Positions 37,033 to 47,794 of a DNA stretch of 64,000 nucleotides are shown here, piece by piece. The notes under the pieces are model-generated. The model was not told the origin of the DNA. It ran no database searches and saw only the letters and a list, made by a program, of their open reading frames with translations. The stretch is from Bacteroidota bacterium (GTDB taxonomy: Bacteria; Bacteroidota; Bacteroidia; Bacteroidales; VadinHA17). Where the stretch lies: positions 7,809-71,808 of the forward strand of contig JADKBL010000023.1 in NCBI GenBank assembly GCA_016718875.1, given 5' to 3'. The translations under genes and the position numbers were made by a program. Position 1 is the stretch's first letter; each line of letters opens with the position of its first letter.

Positions 37033-38628
37033 ATGAAATCAGAATTCATTAAAGCAAGCATCCTGGTATCTCCCTGGCTTTTAACAAATTGCCACAATAC
37101 AGGTTCGGATATGAAAAACTCTGACCGGCCCAATATTCTGGTGGTTATGGGTGATGATATTTCATTTCCTCACATGGGTGCCTATGGGACGAAATGGGTT
37201 AAACCACCCGGCTTCGACAGGGTGGCATCAGAGGGTATCCTGTTCAGAAATGCCTATACTCCTAATGCCAAATCATCACCATCAAGAGCCTGCTTCCTGA
37301 CCGGACTGAACAGCTGGCAACTCGAAGAGGCTGGCAATCATGTCCCATTTTTCCCTGCAAAATTTAAGTCTTTCATCGAGGCTCTGGGTGAAAACGGCTA
37401 CTTTACAGGCTATACTGCAAAGGGATGGGCACCAGGTATTGCAAATGACACTCTTGGTAACCCGAGGTTCCTGACAGGAAAGCCATTTAATTCGAAAAAA
37501 TTAACACCCCCTGCCAGCGGGATCTCTGATATAGATTATGCAGCCAATTTTGAAGATTTTCTTAATTCAAAAGAAGCGGACGCTCCTTTCTGTTTCTGGT
37601 ACGGTTCGCAGGAACCTCATCGTTCTTATGAATATGGTACAGGAGTAAGCAGGGGAGGTAAACACCCTGCTGACATAAATTCTGTTCCTGCATTCTGGCC
37701 CGATGACGATATTGTCAGAAATGATATGCTGGATTATGCTTTTGAGATAGAACATTTTGACAGTCACCTTGTTAAAATGATTGAGATACTTGAAAAGAGA
37801 GGTGAACTTAAAAACACAATAATCATTGTTACTGCTGATAATGGAATGCCATTTCCCCGTATCAAGGGTCAGGCTTATGAATATTCAAACCATATGCCAC
37901 TTGCGATTATGTGGAAAAATGGTATCAACTATTCAGGCAGGGAGGTCTATGATTTCATAAGCTTCATTGATTTTGCACCTACATTATTTGAATTAGCAGG
38001 TATAGCTCCTGAGGAATCAGGAATGCATCAGATGCAGGGAAAAAGCTTTTCGGATATTTTCAAAAAAAGGCAGAATGGGTACGTTAATAAAAAGCGTGAC
38101 TATGTACTTGTGGGCAAGGAGAGACACGATGTAGGCAGACCGGATGATGAAGGCTATCCGGTAAGAGGTATCATCAAAGGAGGATTCCTGTATTTGAAAA
38201 ACTATCAGCATGAACGATGGCCTTCGGGAAATCCCGAAACAGGATATCTTAATACAGACGGAAGTCCAACCAAGACCCTGATACTCACATTAAGGAGAAC
38301 TGGTGCGTCAGCAGACTACTGGAAGAGATGCTTCGGGAAGAGGGAGGATGATGAACTCTATAATATCGGAAGCGACCCGGAATGCATGATCAACCTCGCT
38401 AATGATCCCGGATTCAGCGGGATAAAAAGAAAACTTAATGACCAGCTTTTTGATGAGCTGCTTCAGCAGGACGATCCGAGGATAAACGGAGAAGGAGACA
38501 TTTTTGATAAATACCCATATGCTGATAGCCGGACAAAGGATTTCTACAACCGCTACATGAAAGGGGAGATTCACCGTAATGCAGCAGGATGGGTTGATTC
38601 AACAGATTTCGAAACAGAATTATACTGA
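37033..38628 (+). CDS. Ser-type sulfatase (S1 family)
   Basis: 531 residues of the alkaline-phosphatase superfamily. The sulfatase signature SSPSR starts at Ser81, the residue that would be converted to formylglycine; this makes it a Ser-type enzyme that needs an anaerobic (radical SAM) maturase, which is not in the window. Metal-site pieces: NILVVMGDD near 36 and VTADNGMPF. The N-terminus has a weak lipoprotein-like leader (Cys near residue 20). Adjacent to glycosidases, so the target glycan is probably sulfated. Confidence 0.88.
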   Translation: MKSEFIKASILVSPWLLTNCHNTGSDMKNSDRPNILVVMGDDISFPHMGAYGTKWVKPPGFDRVASEGILFRNAYTPNAKSSPSRACFLTGLNSWQLEEAGNHVPFFPAKFKSFIEALGENGYFTGYTAKGWAPGIANDTLGNPRFLTGKPFNSKKLTPPASGISDIDYAANFEDFLNSKEADAPFCFWYGSQEPHRSYEYGTGVSRGGKHPADINSVPAFWPDDDIVRNDMLDYAFEIEHFDSHLVKMIEILEKRGELKNTIIIVTADNGMPFPRIKGQAYEYSNHMPLAIMWKNGINYSGREVYDFISFIDFAPTLFELAGIAPEESGMHQMQGKSFSDIFKKRQNGYVNKKRDYVLVGKERHDVGRPDDEGYPVRGIIKGGFLYLKNYQHERWPSGNPETGYLNTDGSPTKTLILTLRRTGASADYWKRCFGKREDDELYNIGSDPECMINLANDPGFSGIKRKLNDQLFDELLQQDDPRINGEGDIFDKYPYADSRTKDFYNRYMKGEIHRNAAGWVDSTDFETELY

Positions 38629-38631
38629 TCA

Positions 38632-38698
38632 GCGAAAATCAGCGTGATCTGCGGGACAAAAATAATTTTCCCGCTGATTTCGCAGATTAGCGCAGAAT
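38632..38698. repeat. Palindromic repeat, 'aatcagcg-gatctgcggga' family, copy 1
   Basis: Left arm 38632-38656, right arm about 38667-38698 (cccgctgatttcgcagattagcgcaga), starting four bases after the sulfatase stop. The 25-base left arm recurs with one change at 53448-53472. Confidence 0.8.
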
Positions 38699-38753
38699 AA
38701 AATTTGTATAGTTGTTATTATTCTTATAGCTTCATGACCTAAAACCAATTACC

Positions 38754-41700
38754 ATGAAATCATCATTCTGCAGATTATCGGTACTGATTCCAATAACAAT
38801 ATTATTAATCAGTCTATCTTATAGTTGCAAAGACAATCTCCCAAACGAAGTTGAGGTAAATGACTTCACAACCCTCTCTTCACTGTTCAACGAACCACCT
38901 GCAGAATATGCATCAGGCCCTCTGTTCGTCTGGAATGAGAAGATAACCAAAGAGGAGATTGACAGCTTCCTTATAAGCTTCAAGGAACAGGGAATAATGC
39001 AGCCTTTTATTCATCCAAGGCCAGGGCTTGTAACTGAATATCTCTCTGACGAGTGGTTCGATCTCTACCGTTATACGGTTGAAAAAGGCAAAGAGCTTGG
39101 CATGAAAGTATGGATATATGATGAAAACTCCTATCCCAGCGGATTTGCAGGAGGCCATGTACCTGATCAGATGCCAGAATCGTACAACCAGGGTCAGGGG
39201 CTTGCCATGACAAAAGTTGAAATATTGCCTGATACTGTGGGAAAATACTATCTCATACTGAAGGAAGAGAATGGTACATGTTCTGATATAACCGCTTCAG
39301 TTTCTTCAGAAAAAGGAAAGAAAGGAAGTTACCTGCTATTTGCAAAGACATTTAATGCCAAATCGGACTGGTACGGTGGTTTCAATTACGTTGACCTCCT
39401 TCTGCCCGGCGTTACCCAGAAGTTTATCGATATAACAATGACCGGGTATGAAAAGAACATTGGGTCTGAATTCGGAGCTACAGTTCCGGGTACTTTTACC
39501 GATGAGCCGCAGATAAGCTCTCCCGGAGGAATCAGATGGACTCCTGATCTCTTCGATGTCTTCATGAAACAGTGGAACTATGATCTTAAACCTAACCTGT
39601 TGTCTTTGTATGAAGAGGTGGGCGACTGGAAGAAGATAAGACATAATTATACCCAGACTCTGCTTCAGCTTTTCATCGACAGATGGGCAAAGCCCTGGTA
39701 TGCTTATTGCGAGGAAAAGGGACTGATTTTCACAGGACACTATTGGGAACATGAGTGGCCCAACATGCACCTTGGAGGCGACAATATGGCAATGTATGCC
39801 TGGCACCAGATGCCGGCTATCGATATGCTTTTCAACCAGTTCAACGATTCCTCCAGCCATGCCCAGTTCGGAAATGTGAGAGCTGTGAAGGAGCTGGCAA
39901 GCGCTGCTAACCAGACCGGCAGGCAGAGAAAATTAAGCGAAACATATGGTGGATCAGGCTGGGATCTGACTTTCAGGGATATGAAGAGAAACGGAGATTG
40001 GGAATATGCGCTCGGGGTGAACTTCATGAACCAGCACCTTACATATTTCACAATGGCCGGGGCAAGAAAGTATGACTATCCTCCCACTTTTGACTATCAT
40101 GAACCCTGGTGGAATGACTACAGGTATATAAACGAGCACTATTCACGACTCGGCCTTTCTCTTTCATCCGGACGCCAGGTCAATGACATACTGGTGATTG
40201 AACCATCAACAAGTGCGTGGCTGTATGACTCTTATGTAAAACAGAATCCCAAATGCCATGAAATTGGCCAGTCCTTTCAAACTTTTATTACCTCACTTGA
40301 AAAAAGTCAGGTTGAGTATGATCTGGGATCTGAAAATATTATGAAAGATATGGGAAGTGTTTCCGGAGGAAAGCTGAAAATAGGCAAGATCTCATACTCC
40401 AGGGTTGTCATTCCTCCCATGACAGAAAACCTTGACAAGAGCACTTTTGAGCTGATAAGAAAATTTGTATCATCAGGAGGAACGTTGCTGGCATTCTCAG
40501 AACCCTCGCTCATCAACGGATCCAAAAATGATGAACTTGCAAAATTCTTCAGTGATAATTCGGGGAAGATATTTAAAGCACCCAGCCTCACTAATGATAT
40601 AATTACTAAACAATTAGCAGGGAAAGATATTGAATTCAGAGTTGAGAATGGAGGGACACTTTATCATCACAGGAGAATCATGTCTGATGGTCAGCTTATC
40701 TTCCTTGTAAACTCTGACCTTGAGGCAGATTTAAATGGTTCATTTACTGTAACAGGCAGCGAAGCCGCTGAAATGAATACGCTTACAGGGGAGATCTTCG
40801 GTTACCCGTCAAATAAAACTGAGGGTAAACTGAGTCTCTCATTTTCTCTTCCGCCTGCCGGAAGTCTGCTTGTTTTTATACCTGAAAACGGGAACAATTT
40901 TGTTGTGCCGGTAAAACAAATACCTTCATATCCGGTTGCATCCCCTTTTCCTGTAAATGTTTCAAGGGACAGGGAGAATGCTTTGATGATCGATTTCTGT
41001 GATATTGACCTGGGAAATGGTCCTGTTAAAGATCTCCACACATTTAACGCTGCAGACACCGTTTTTAAACATTACGGGTTTGTAAACGATAATCCATGGA
41101 ATACATCAGTTCAATTCAGAACCAATATTATCGACAGGGACACTTTTAATGTAAATACCGGTTTTACAGCATCATATCATTTCACAATCAGGGATAATTT
41201 TGATTTAACAGGATTGAAGGCAGTGATTGAGCGTCCATGGAACTGGACTGTTAATGTCAATGGAATTGAAGTTCAGGCTGAACCCCGGGGCTGGTGGCTC
41301 GACAGGTCGATGAAGGTTTTCAGCATTGGTAAAATCGTTAAACAGGGTTTGAATACAATCACTCTTAAAGCATCACCCATGAAAGTTCATGCTGAAGTGG
41401 AGCCTGTTTATTTAGTTGGAGACTTCTCTCTAATCCCAGGTGAAAAAGGATGGATAATTAAAAAACCAACCGGAGTATATACTATGGAAAGCTGGAAGGA
41501 ACAGGAGATGCCGTTCTATTCGTGGGGAGTAACCTACAGCAGGGATTTCAATATAGAAAAGACTGAAGGAGACTGGGCTGTTAAGCTGAATAACTGGGCA
41601 GGAACAATTGCAGAAGTTCGTGTTAATGGCACAGCTGCAGATCCAATTGCATTCCCTCCTTATACAACTGATATTACAGGACTTGTAAAACCGGGAATAA

Positions 41701-41885
41701 ACAAAATAGAAGTGAAGGTTATTGGCAGTCTTAGAAACCTCCAGGGACCACATCATTCAAAACCAAATCCGGGTTTTGTAACACCATGGACATGGCGGAA
41801 TATAGAAAAATACCCTTCAGGGAAAGATTACAGTTTCCTGGACTATGGATTATTTGAGGAGTTTGTGCTTCTGAAAAGTAAATAA
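38754..41885 (+). CDS. GH106-like (alpha-L-rhamnosidase superfamily) lipoprotein
   Basis: 1043 residues, intact. Lipoprotein signal ILLISLSYSC with Cys near residue 25. The N-terminal TIM-barrel region carries GPLFVWNEKITKEEID and MKVWIYDENSYPSGFAGG. These resemble glycosidases of the GH106 / bacterial rhamnosidase-like group. The C-terminal part has galactose-binding-like sandwich modules (from about residue 750, PWNWTVNVNGIEV and AVKLNNWAGTIAEVRVNG). Family placement is by overall pattern and is not certain. Likely outer-membrane-anchored. Confidence 0.65.
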   Translation: MKSSFCRLSVLIPITILLISLSYSCKDNLPNEVEVNDFTTLSSLFNEPPAEYASGPLFVWNEKITKEEIDSFLISFKEQGIMQPFIHPRPGLVTEYLSDEWFDLYRYTVEKGKELGMKVWIYDENSYPSGFAGGHVPDQMPESYNQGQGLAMTKVEILPDTVGKYYLILKEENGTCSDITASVSSEKGKKGSYLLFAKTFNAKSDWYGGFNYVDLLLPGVTQKFIDITMTGYEKNIGSEFGATVPGTFTDEPQISSPGGIRWTPDLFDVFMKQWNYDLKPNLLSLYEEVGDWKKIRHNYTQTLLQLFIDRWAKPWYAYCEEKGLIFTGHYWEHEWPNMHLGGDNMAMYAWHQMPAIDMLFNQFNDSSSHAQFGNVRAVKELASAANQTGRQRKLSETYGGSGWDLTFRDMKRNGDWEYALGVNFMNQHLTYFTMAGARKYDYPPTFDYHEPWWNDYRYINEHYSRLGLSLSSGRQVNDILVIEPSTSAWLYDSYVKQNPKCHEIGQSFQTFITSLEKSQVEYDLGSENIMKDMGSVSGGKLKIGKISYSRVVIPPMTENLDKSTFELIRKFVSSGGTLLAFSEPSLINGSKNDELAKFFSDNSGKIFKAPSLTNDIITKQLAGKDIEFRVENGGTLYHHRRIMSDGQLIFLVNSDLEADLNGSFTVTGSEAAEMNTLTGEIFGYPSNKTEGKLSLSFSLPPAGSLLVFIPENGNNFVVPVKQIPSYPVASPFPVNVSRDRENALMIDFCDIDLGNGPVKDLHTFNAADTVFKHYGFVNDNPWNTSVQFRTNIIDRDTFNVNTGFTASYHFTIRDNFDLTGLKAVIERPWNWTVNVNGIEVQAEPRGWWLDRSMKVFSIGKIVKQGLNTITLKASPMKVHAEVEPVYLVGDFSLIPGEKGWIIKKPTGVYTMESWKEQEMPFYSWGVTYSRDFNIEKTEGDWAVKLNNWAGTIAEVRVNGTAADPIAFPPYTTDITGLVKPGINKIEVKVIGSLRNLQGPHHSKPNPGFVTPWTWRNIEKYPSGKDYSFLDYGLFEEFVLLKSK

Positions 41886-41889
41886 CTGC

Positions 41890-42110
41890 AAATAAAGGAA
41901 AAGGCGACAGGCGACAGGCGACAGGGATAAATGACTTTCTTATTGCCATCAACCTGTTGCCTGTGCCCTCTTCTACTTTGACCGGTGTTTTATCAACCAC
42001 TGCTTATTTTATCGATTGCTCTTAAGTGATTCCCCCCCCCCCCCCCCCCCGGTTCTTTTTCGAATAGTTCTGAAATTCCAATCCAATCTGTTAATTATCA
42101 CAAGATTATT
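41890..42110. repeat. Gene-free region with gcgacagg palindrome and a C19 tract
   Basis: aaggcgacaggcgacaggcgacaggg at 41901-41926 and, in inverse orientation, cctgttgcctgtgccctc at about 41950-41968 form a hairpin-capable element. A run of 19 C lies at 42032-42050. The rest of the 374-base gap (41886-42259) holds the FadL promoter and leader and no open frame that I support. Confidence 0.6.
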
Positions 42111-42119
42111 TTAGACTTG

Positions 42120-42149
42120 TTGGATAAATCAATTATTTTTTTACTTTTG
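42120..42149 (+). promoter_or_regulatory. Promoter of the FadL-family porin gene
   Basis: TTG at 42120-42122 and TACTTTTG at 42142-42149 with a 19-base spacer match the Bacteroidota consensus. This leaves an untranslated leader of about 105 bases. Confidence 0.6.
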
Positions 42150-42259
42150 ACTCAATTTTTAAGAATGTTCACTGAAATTATCTCTAACTCTTAAAGCAAA
42201 CCGTTAATACCGGATCGAGATCCAGCACTAACCTGAAAATTAAACTTAACTATCGAACT

Positions 42260-43885
42260 ATGAGAAAACTATTAACATTTATTGCTGCTATGTTAATTGC
42301 CGGCAATTTGCTTGCAGGCGGACTTGTTACCAACACCAACCAGAGTGCCATGTTCACTCGCCTACAGAACCGCAATGCCTCTACCGGTATTGATGCAGTT
42401 TACTATAACCCTGCCGGTCTTACAAAGCTTGGCAATGGTTTTTTTGCTTCAATAAATAACCAGACGATTGGTCAGACAAAAACAGTGGGAACAAATTTTC
42501 CCTGGATCGCCGGTTCTCCCAAAGATTATGTAGGGGATGTTAGCGCTCCTGTATACCCTGGAGTTTATGCAGCATATAATACCGGTAAATTGTCCTTCTC
42601 ATTAGGCTTTAACCCGATTGGTGGTGGTGGTGGAGCTACATATGACAAAGGACTACCTTCATTCGAGATGCCAATTTCTGCACTTGTTCCGGGTCTTGTG
42701 GGTCAGGGAATCCCAACAACTGCCTATTCTGCAGATGTTTTCTTTGAAGGTTCCTCTGTATATTTTGGATATCAGGCAAACTTTGCCTATAAAGTAAACG
42801 ATCAGTTATCACTTGGTGTAGGCATAAGGATTGTTTCTGCAAAGAATACGTATAATGGTTACATTAAAAATATTCAGATAAATCCAAATTATCCGGCATT
42901 CGGAGCAAAATATAATGGATCTATGAATCCTGCTCCAGGTTTCTTTACTGACGGAAGCAGTATTCTCACCCAATTATCAGCCGGTTCAACTACTGCTGCT
43001 TCAGGTCTGACAACAGCTATAGCTGGTGGTTTACCTGCGGCTACTCCTCTTACTGCCCTGCCAGCCGCCACACAGGCACAGGTTGCAACATTACTTGGAG
43101 CTGCCGGAATAAGCACAACTGGAATGAATGTTGGAACAGCTGCTGCCACACTTACCGCTGTTGCTCCACAGTATGCTTCAAAATCTGCAGCTATGGCCGC
43201 ATATGCTGCTGCTACTCAGGATAAAGAGGTTGATGCTGAACAAACCGGAACTGGTTATACGCCAATCCTAAGTGCAAACTTTGCTCCATCTGACAAAGTG
43301 AATATTTCTCTCAGATATGAATTTAAGACGAACCTTGATCTTACAACCAGTCTGATTGACAATAAAGGAGGAGGAATTTTTGTTGAAGGGAAAAAAATAA
43401 TCGCTGATATGCCTGCTTTACTTGCAATTGGTGCTGAAATCAAACCAATGGATAAATTGAGTGTTGCAGCTTCATTTAACACCTATATGGATAAAAAAGT
43501 TGACTATGATGGAAGTGAAACAGATGAAATCCTTATGATCGACCGTAACTTTCTCGAATACGGACTTGGTGTTGAATACGGCATCAGCGAAAAACTAAGG
43601 GCAAGTCTCGGTTGGGTAGCCACCAATACCGGAGTTCTTCCTGCTTATCAGACCGATCAGAGATACAGCACAAATACCAATTCGTTCGGAGCAGGTTTCG
43701 GATATCGTATTACACCGAAAATTGACCTTAACATTGGAGGCCAGTATACTTTCTATGATGAAGATGTTCAGGGATACTCTTATCCAAAACCATCTACACC
43801 ACTTTTCAGTTATGATCAGACATATAACAAGAAGACATGGATTGTTGCTGTTGGAGTTGATTTCTATTTCGGAAAAACAGAATAG
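42260..43885 (+). CDS. OmpP1/FadL/TodX-family outer-membrane transporter
   Basis: 541 residues with signal peptide (MRKLLTFIAAMLIAGNLLAGG). The NPAGLTKLGNG motif near residue 50 and the amphipathic beta-strand pattern ending in an aromatic-rich strand (WIVAVGVDFYFGKTE) are typical of FadL long-chain fatty acid/hydrocarbon channels. An unusual Ala/Thr-rich insertion of about 90 residues occupies about 235-325. Located downstream of the C19 tract and followed by a good terminator, so monocistronic. Confidence 0.88.
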   Translation: MRKLLTFIAAMLIAGNLLAGGLVTNTNQSAMFTRLQNRNASTGIDAVYYNPAGLTKLGNGFFASINNQTIGQTKTVGTNFPWIAGSPKDYVGDVSAPVYPGVYAAYNTGKLSFSLGFNPIGGGGGATYDKGLPSFEMPISALVPGLVGQGIPTTAYSADVFFEGSSVYFGYQANFAYKVNDQLSLGVGIRIVSAKNTYNGYIKNIQINPNYPAFGAKYNGSMNPAPGFFTDGSSILTQLSAGSTTAASGLTTAIAGGLPAATPLTALPAATQAQVATLLGAAGISTTGMNVGTAAATLTAVAPQYASKSAAMAAYAAATQDKEVDAEQTGTGYTPILSANFAPSDKVNISLRYEFKTNLDLTTSLIDNKGGGIFVEGKKIIADMPALLAIGAEIKPMDKLSVAASFNTYMDKKVDYDGSETDEILMIDRNFLEYGLGVEYGISEKLRASLGWVATNTGVLPAYQTDQRYSTNTNSFGAGFGYRITPKIDLNIGGQYTFYDEDVQGYSYPKPSTPLFSYDQTYNKKTWIVAVGVDFYFGKTE

Positions 43886-43909
43886 AAGACTAAATCGATT
43901 ATATAAAAA

Positions 43910-43940
43910 GAGGGTGTCTCAAAAGGGCACCTTCTTTTTT
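43910..43940 (+). terminator. Intrinsic terminator after the FadL gene
   Basis: The stem pairs 43910-43918 GAGGGTGTC with 43926-43934 GGCACCTTC, nine pairs with two G-U, followed by six T. It lies 25 bases after the stop. Confidence 0.75.
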
Positions 43941-43989
43941 GTTTATAAATGTTGATTGTTGTTAAAAAGAAGGGGGGATGCATTTGCTG

Positions 43990-44021
43990 GCGCGGATTTA
44001 GCGAAGCGTAATCCGTGCCTG
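43990..44021. repeat. Hairpin element between the FadL terminator and the next gene
   Basis: ggcgcggatt and aatccgtgcc can pair over about ten bases around tagcgaagcgt. It lies just 3' of the minus-strand gene ending at 44053. Confidence 0.45.
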
Positions 44022-44052
44022 TTATTATGGCAAAGCTTGGGGGGGTTGGGGG

Positions 44053-44739
44053 TCAATACCTGATTCCCTGCAGATTTAGCTGTTCAATATATATCTTCCC
44101 TCCTCTTGAACTCATTGAACTCAGCTTCTTATACCATTCTCCTGCCTTTACAGTATTTCCGGTTTCTGTGGCAAGCTTTACAATATTATAATAAACCAGG
44201 GCCCGGATTCCGTTATGTTTTGCCGATATATCTGCCATTTTAATAAAAGTATCCATTGCCTTTAGTGTCACTCCCCTCTCGGCCAGTGAAAACCCTTCAT
44301 CCAGCCTGCTGTTTAAGTATTCGTCAAGCACAATTCCGTAAAATGAAAAACAGTTTTCAGAACACTCCTCCTTTAAATCTATATAGACAGGTTCCCCGGT
44401 AAGTGGCGGAAATGTAAGTGTGAAACTTAGTTTTTCTCCCGGTTTCTTAAATATATAATTATCAGGACAAACCGGAATACCGGTAGTAGTTATCACTTTC
44501 AGTTTATTTCCTGAAGGATCTGTAATATATATCTTTCTGTCTGCACAGAATGTCCCATTTTCTATCCGGTTCTCAATCGTAAAACTTACGACTGTTTTCT
44601 CCTTCGTTATCTCAATCCTGTTAATATCAAGTGTTTCATGACTCTTGAGTCCAAAATTTGGATTTACTACAGTTTGCGACTTAAGTGATGCGGAAAAAAC
44701 AAACATCAGGAATACGGCAAATAAAAGCTTTGTACTCAT
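44053..44739 (-). CDS. Secreted protein of unknown function
   Basis: 228 residues with a signal peptide (LLFAVFLMFVFSASLKSQ, cleavage near 22). The first half looks beta-rich (an Ig-like segment, VSFTIENRIENGTFC). Cysteines at CADRK, VCPDN, EECSENC could form disulfides. The second half looks helical and may be a small TPR-like hairpin (AMDTFIKMADISAKHNGIRALVYYNIVKLA). No family recognised. Divergent from the TonB receptor, with which it may share a regulatory region. Confidence 0.6.
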   Translation of the reverse strand: MSTKLLFAVFLMFVFSASLKSQTVVNPNFGLKSHETLDINRIEITKEKTVVSFTIENRIENGTFCADRKIYITDPSGNKLKVITTTGIPVCPDNYIFKKPGEKLSFTLTFPPLTGEPVYIDLKEECSENCFSFYGIVLDEYLNSRLDEGFSLAERGVTLKAMDTFIKMADISAKHNGIRALVYYNIVKLATETGNTVKAGEWYKKLSSMSSRGGKIYIEQLNLQGIRY

Positions 44740-44883
44740 ACCTTTCTAATTATTGAAGTGCAAAATAACAATATTCTGTAACATTTTGGTAACGGTTTCT
44801 TAATCTGTCCTTAACCCTAACGTAACAATATCATCGGACTTTTGTACCGGCAAACATTATGAACATAACTAAGTTTTTTTAAA

Positions 44884-47753
44884 ATGAAATTATTAATGGT
44901 ACAAAAGACGATCCTTGTCCTATTTATGCTTCTCTTATCCTCAACATTGCTTATTGCACAAACCGGCTCAATTGATGGAAAAGCCACAGACAAGAAGACA
45001 AATGAAGCGCTCATAGGTGTAATGGTAACTATTGATGGCACAACCATGGGTGCTGCAGCTGACCTTGATGGTCACTTTGTAATTCCAAATGTAAAACCTG
45101 GAAAATACAAGGTAAGAGCATCTTATATCTCATACGATCCAATAATATTTGAAGACGTTGTTGTAGCTGCAGGAAAAACAACAACTCTCCCCGTAGTAAT
45201 GTCAGAAAACACTGTTGCCCTTAAGGAGGTAACTATTACCGGTGTCAAAAAGACCAATACTGATGTTTCAATGATAAATACAACCAGGATGAGTCCTCTG
45301 GTCTCAATTGGGGTATCAGGTCAGCAGATCCTTCGCTCACAGGACAGAGATGCTTCAGAAGTCATTAAGAGACTTCCAGGTACAACTATCATTGATGACA
45401 GATTTATTGTAGTACGTGGTCTTTCGCAGAGATATAATGCAGTATGGCTCAATAATACTGCAACGCCCAGCTCGGAAGCTGATGTAAAAGCATTCTCCTT
45501 TGATGTTATTCCTGCATCAATGATTGAGAATATGATGATAATTAAATCCCCTGCGCCTGAACTTCCGGCTGATTTTTCAGGAGGATTTGTGAAAATAACA
45601 ACTGTAAACCTTCCGGAGAAGAATTCATTCTTTGTCTCTTATGGAACCGGCGTAGGACAGGGAACAACCTTTGAAGAATCAAATAAGTATCAGCCCAGCA
45701 GTACTGACTGGCTCGGATTCGACAACGGATACAGGGACCTGCCGAAAGAAATGCCGGCTCATCTTAATTCATATGAGAATGCTACTAATCCTGAAATTAA
45801 AAAAAGGATTACTGAGATGGGAAGGGCGCTTAATAAGACATGGTCTCCGGTTGATGGAAAAGCAATACCAGACCAGCGATTCTCATTGGGATTCAATAAA
45901 AGATTCAAGAGTGGTTCACAAACATTTGGAAACGTAACATCCGTTACATACAGCAATGTATCAAACTACGACCGCATCAATAATAATACATATTCGATAT
46001 ATAATTTCAGGGAGGACAAATCATCATATCTTGATGAGTTCTACGATGATCAATACACCAATACGGTGAAAGCAGGTATACTTCATAACTGGGCATGGTA
46101 CCCTGCCAATGGACAAAAGATAGAATTCCGCAACCTGCTCAACCAGATTGGCTCTAACAGGTACAGTGAAAGAGAAGGCCGTGAATGGTATAATAATGGC
46201 CGTTATATCAGATCGAATGAAAACAAATATATGAACAGGTCGATCTATTCAGGTCAGCTTGCAGGTGAACATTCATTGAATGGCGACAATACTTCAAAGA
46301 TAGATTGGGTGGCAGGATATGCCTTATCAAACAAGAATGAACCAGATATTAAGCGAACACGGTATATAAGGGATGAAGCAGATACCACTCAATATTTCAT
46401 GCTTTTTGGCGATAATGCAGACCTCTCCTCCCAGTCACAAATGTGGTTAAACCTTAATGAAAACCTGATAACCGCATCAGTAAACTTTACAAAGGAGTTC
46501 AACTTTTCAGGTTTTAATCCGGAGATTAAAGCCGGTGTTTACTTCGAGAACAAACAGAGGGAATTTCATTCCAGAAACTTTGGCTGGGCTACTGCCAGCA
46601 ATCAGTCTGATTTCGATATTACAACATTACCGACAGAAGATATTTTCGTTGATAATAATATCAATCTTACAGATGGTGTAAGACTTACTGAAGTCACATC
46701 ACCTTCAGATTCATACAATGCTTCAAATAAACAGATTTCAGGATATCTCTCTGCAAAGTTGCCGATTACTTCTTATATAAGTCTTTACACAGGACTACGT
46801 TTAGAGAAAAATACTCAAACTCTTGACAGTTACAGACAGGGTACAACTATTCCTGTAAATGTTGTCAGAGACACTATTAACCTGTTTCCATCAGCAAATA
46901 TCGCCTTTAACCTCGGTGAGAAAAACCTGTTGAGGGCTGCGTATGGATTATCAGTTAACAGACCGGAATTCAGGGAACTTGCTCCATTTTATTTCGTTGA
47001 TTTTGACCTTAATGCAGGAATCTATGGTAATCCTTCCATAAAGCAGTCATATATACATAATATAGACCTGCGTTTCGAACATTATCCTTCTCCGAATGAA
47101 ACTTTCAATATCGGTCTATTTTACAAGCATTTCAGCAATCCGATAGAGATGACAATTATGGGAAACAGCCCTACGCAGTATTCATTCGAGAATGTTACTT
47201 CAGCATACAGTTATGGAATTGAAACGGATGTCAGGAAATCACTCGGATTCATATCAGGAGCAGAGAACTTTCACTAATCCTGAATGCTGCACTTATTAAG
47301 AGTAAAGTTCAGTTCGATGAGGGAGACCTGAACAGGGACAGACCACTCCAGGGACAATCGCCATATATGGTTAATGCCGGTCTTTTCTATTACAACGATA
47401 ATAATGGACTGATGATAACCGCTATGTACAACATCATAGGAAAAAGGATCGTTGCTGTTGGAAGACCATCTCCAAACGAATGGGAAGATATCCCCAATAT
47501 TTATGAAATGCCAAGAAACCTCTTCGATCTGGCTATTAGCAAAAAACTCAATGACAATTTTGAGATAAAACTGGGACTGAAAGATCTGCTGAATGAACAG
47601 TTTAAAACGATTCAGACAGTTAATACTACCGTAAATATGGCTGATCTTACAGGCGGAACTGATACCAACACAAAACATTTTAAAAGGGATCAGATTGTAA
47701 AAGCCTATCAGCCGGGTCGTTATTTCACACTGGGGATAACATACAAATTTTAA
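44884..47753 (+). CDS. TonB-dependent receptor with CarboxypepD_reg-like domain (one frameshift)
   Basis: About 956 residues when joined. Signal peptide, then a carboxypeptidase-regulatory-like beta-sandwich (about 27-110: GSIDGKATDKKTNEALIGVMV), the plug domain (about 135-235: RDASEVIKRLPGTTIIDDRFIVVRG), and the 22-strand barrel. One missing or extra base near 47265 ends the first frame at 47277. The last strands (LILNAALIKSKVQF, then YFTLGITYKF at the end) continue to 47753. No SusD partner, so it is not a classical polysaccharide-utilisation receptor. The two-component system downstream suggests a regulated ion or phosphate-type ligand. Confidence 0.88.
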
Positions 47754-47794
47754 AAAATAAGGACAGTAAAAAAAACAAATTAAAACACTCAAAC

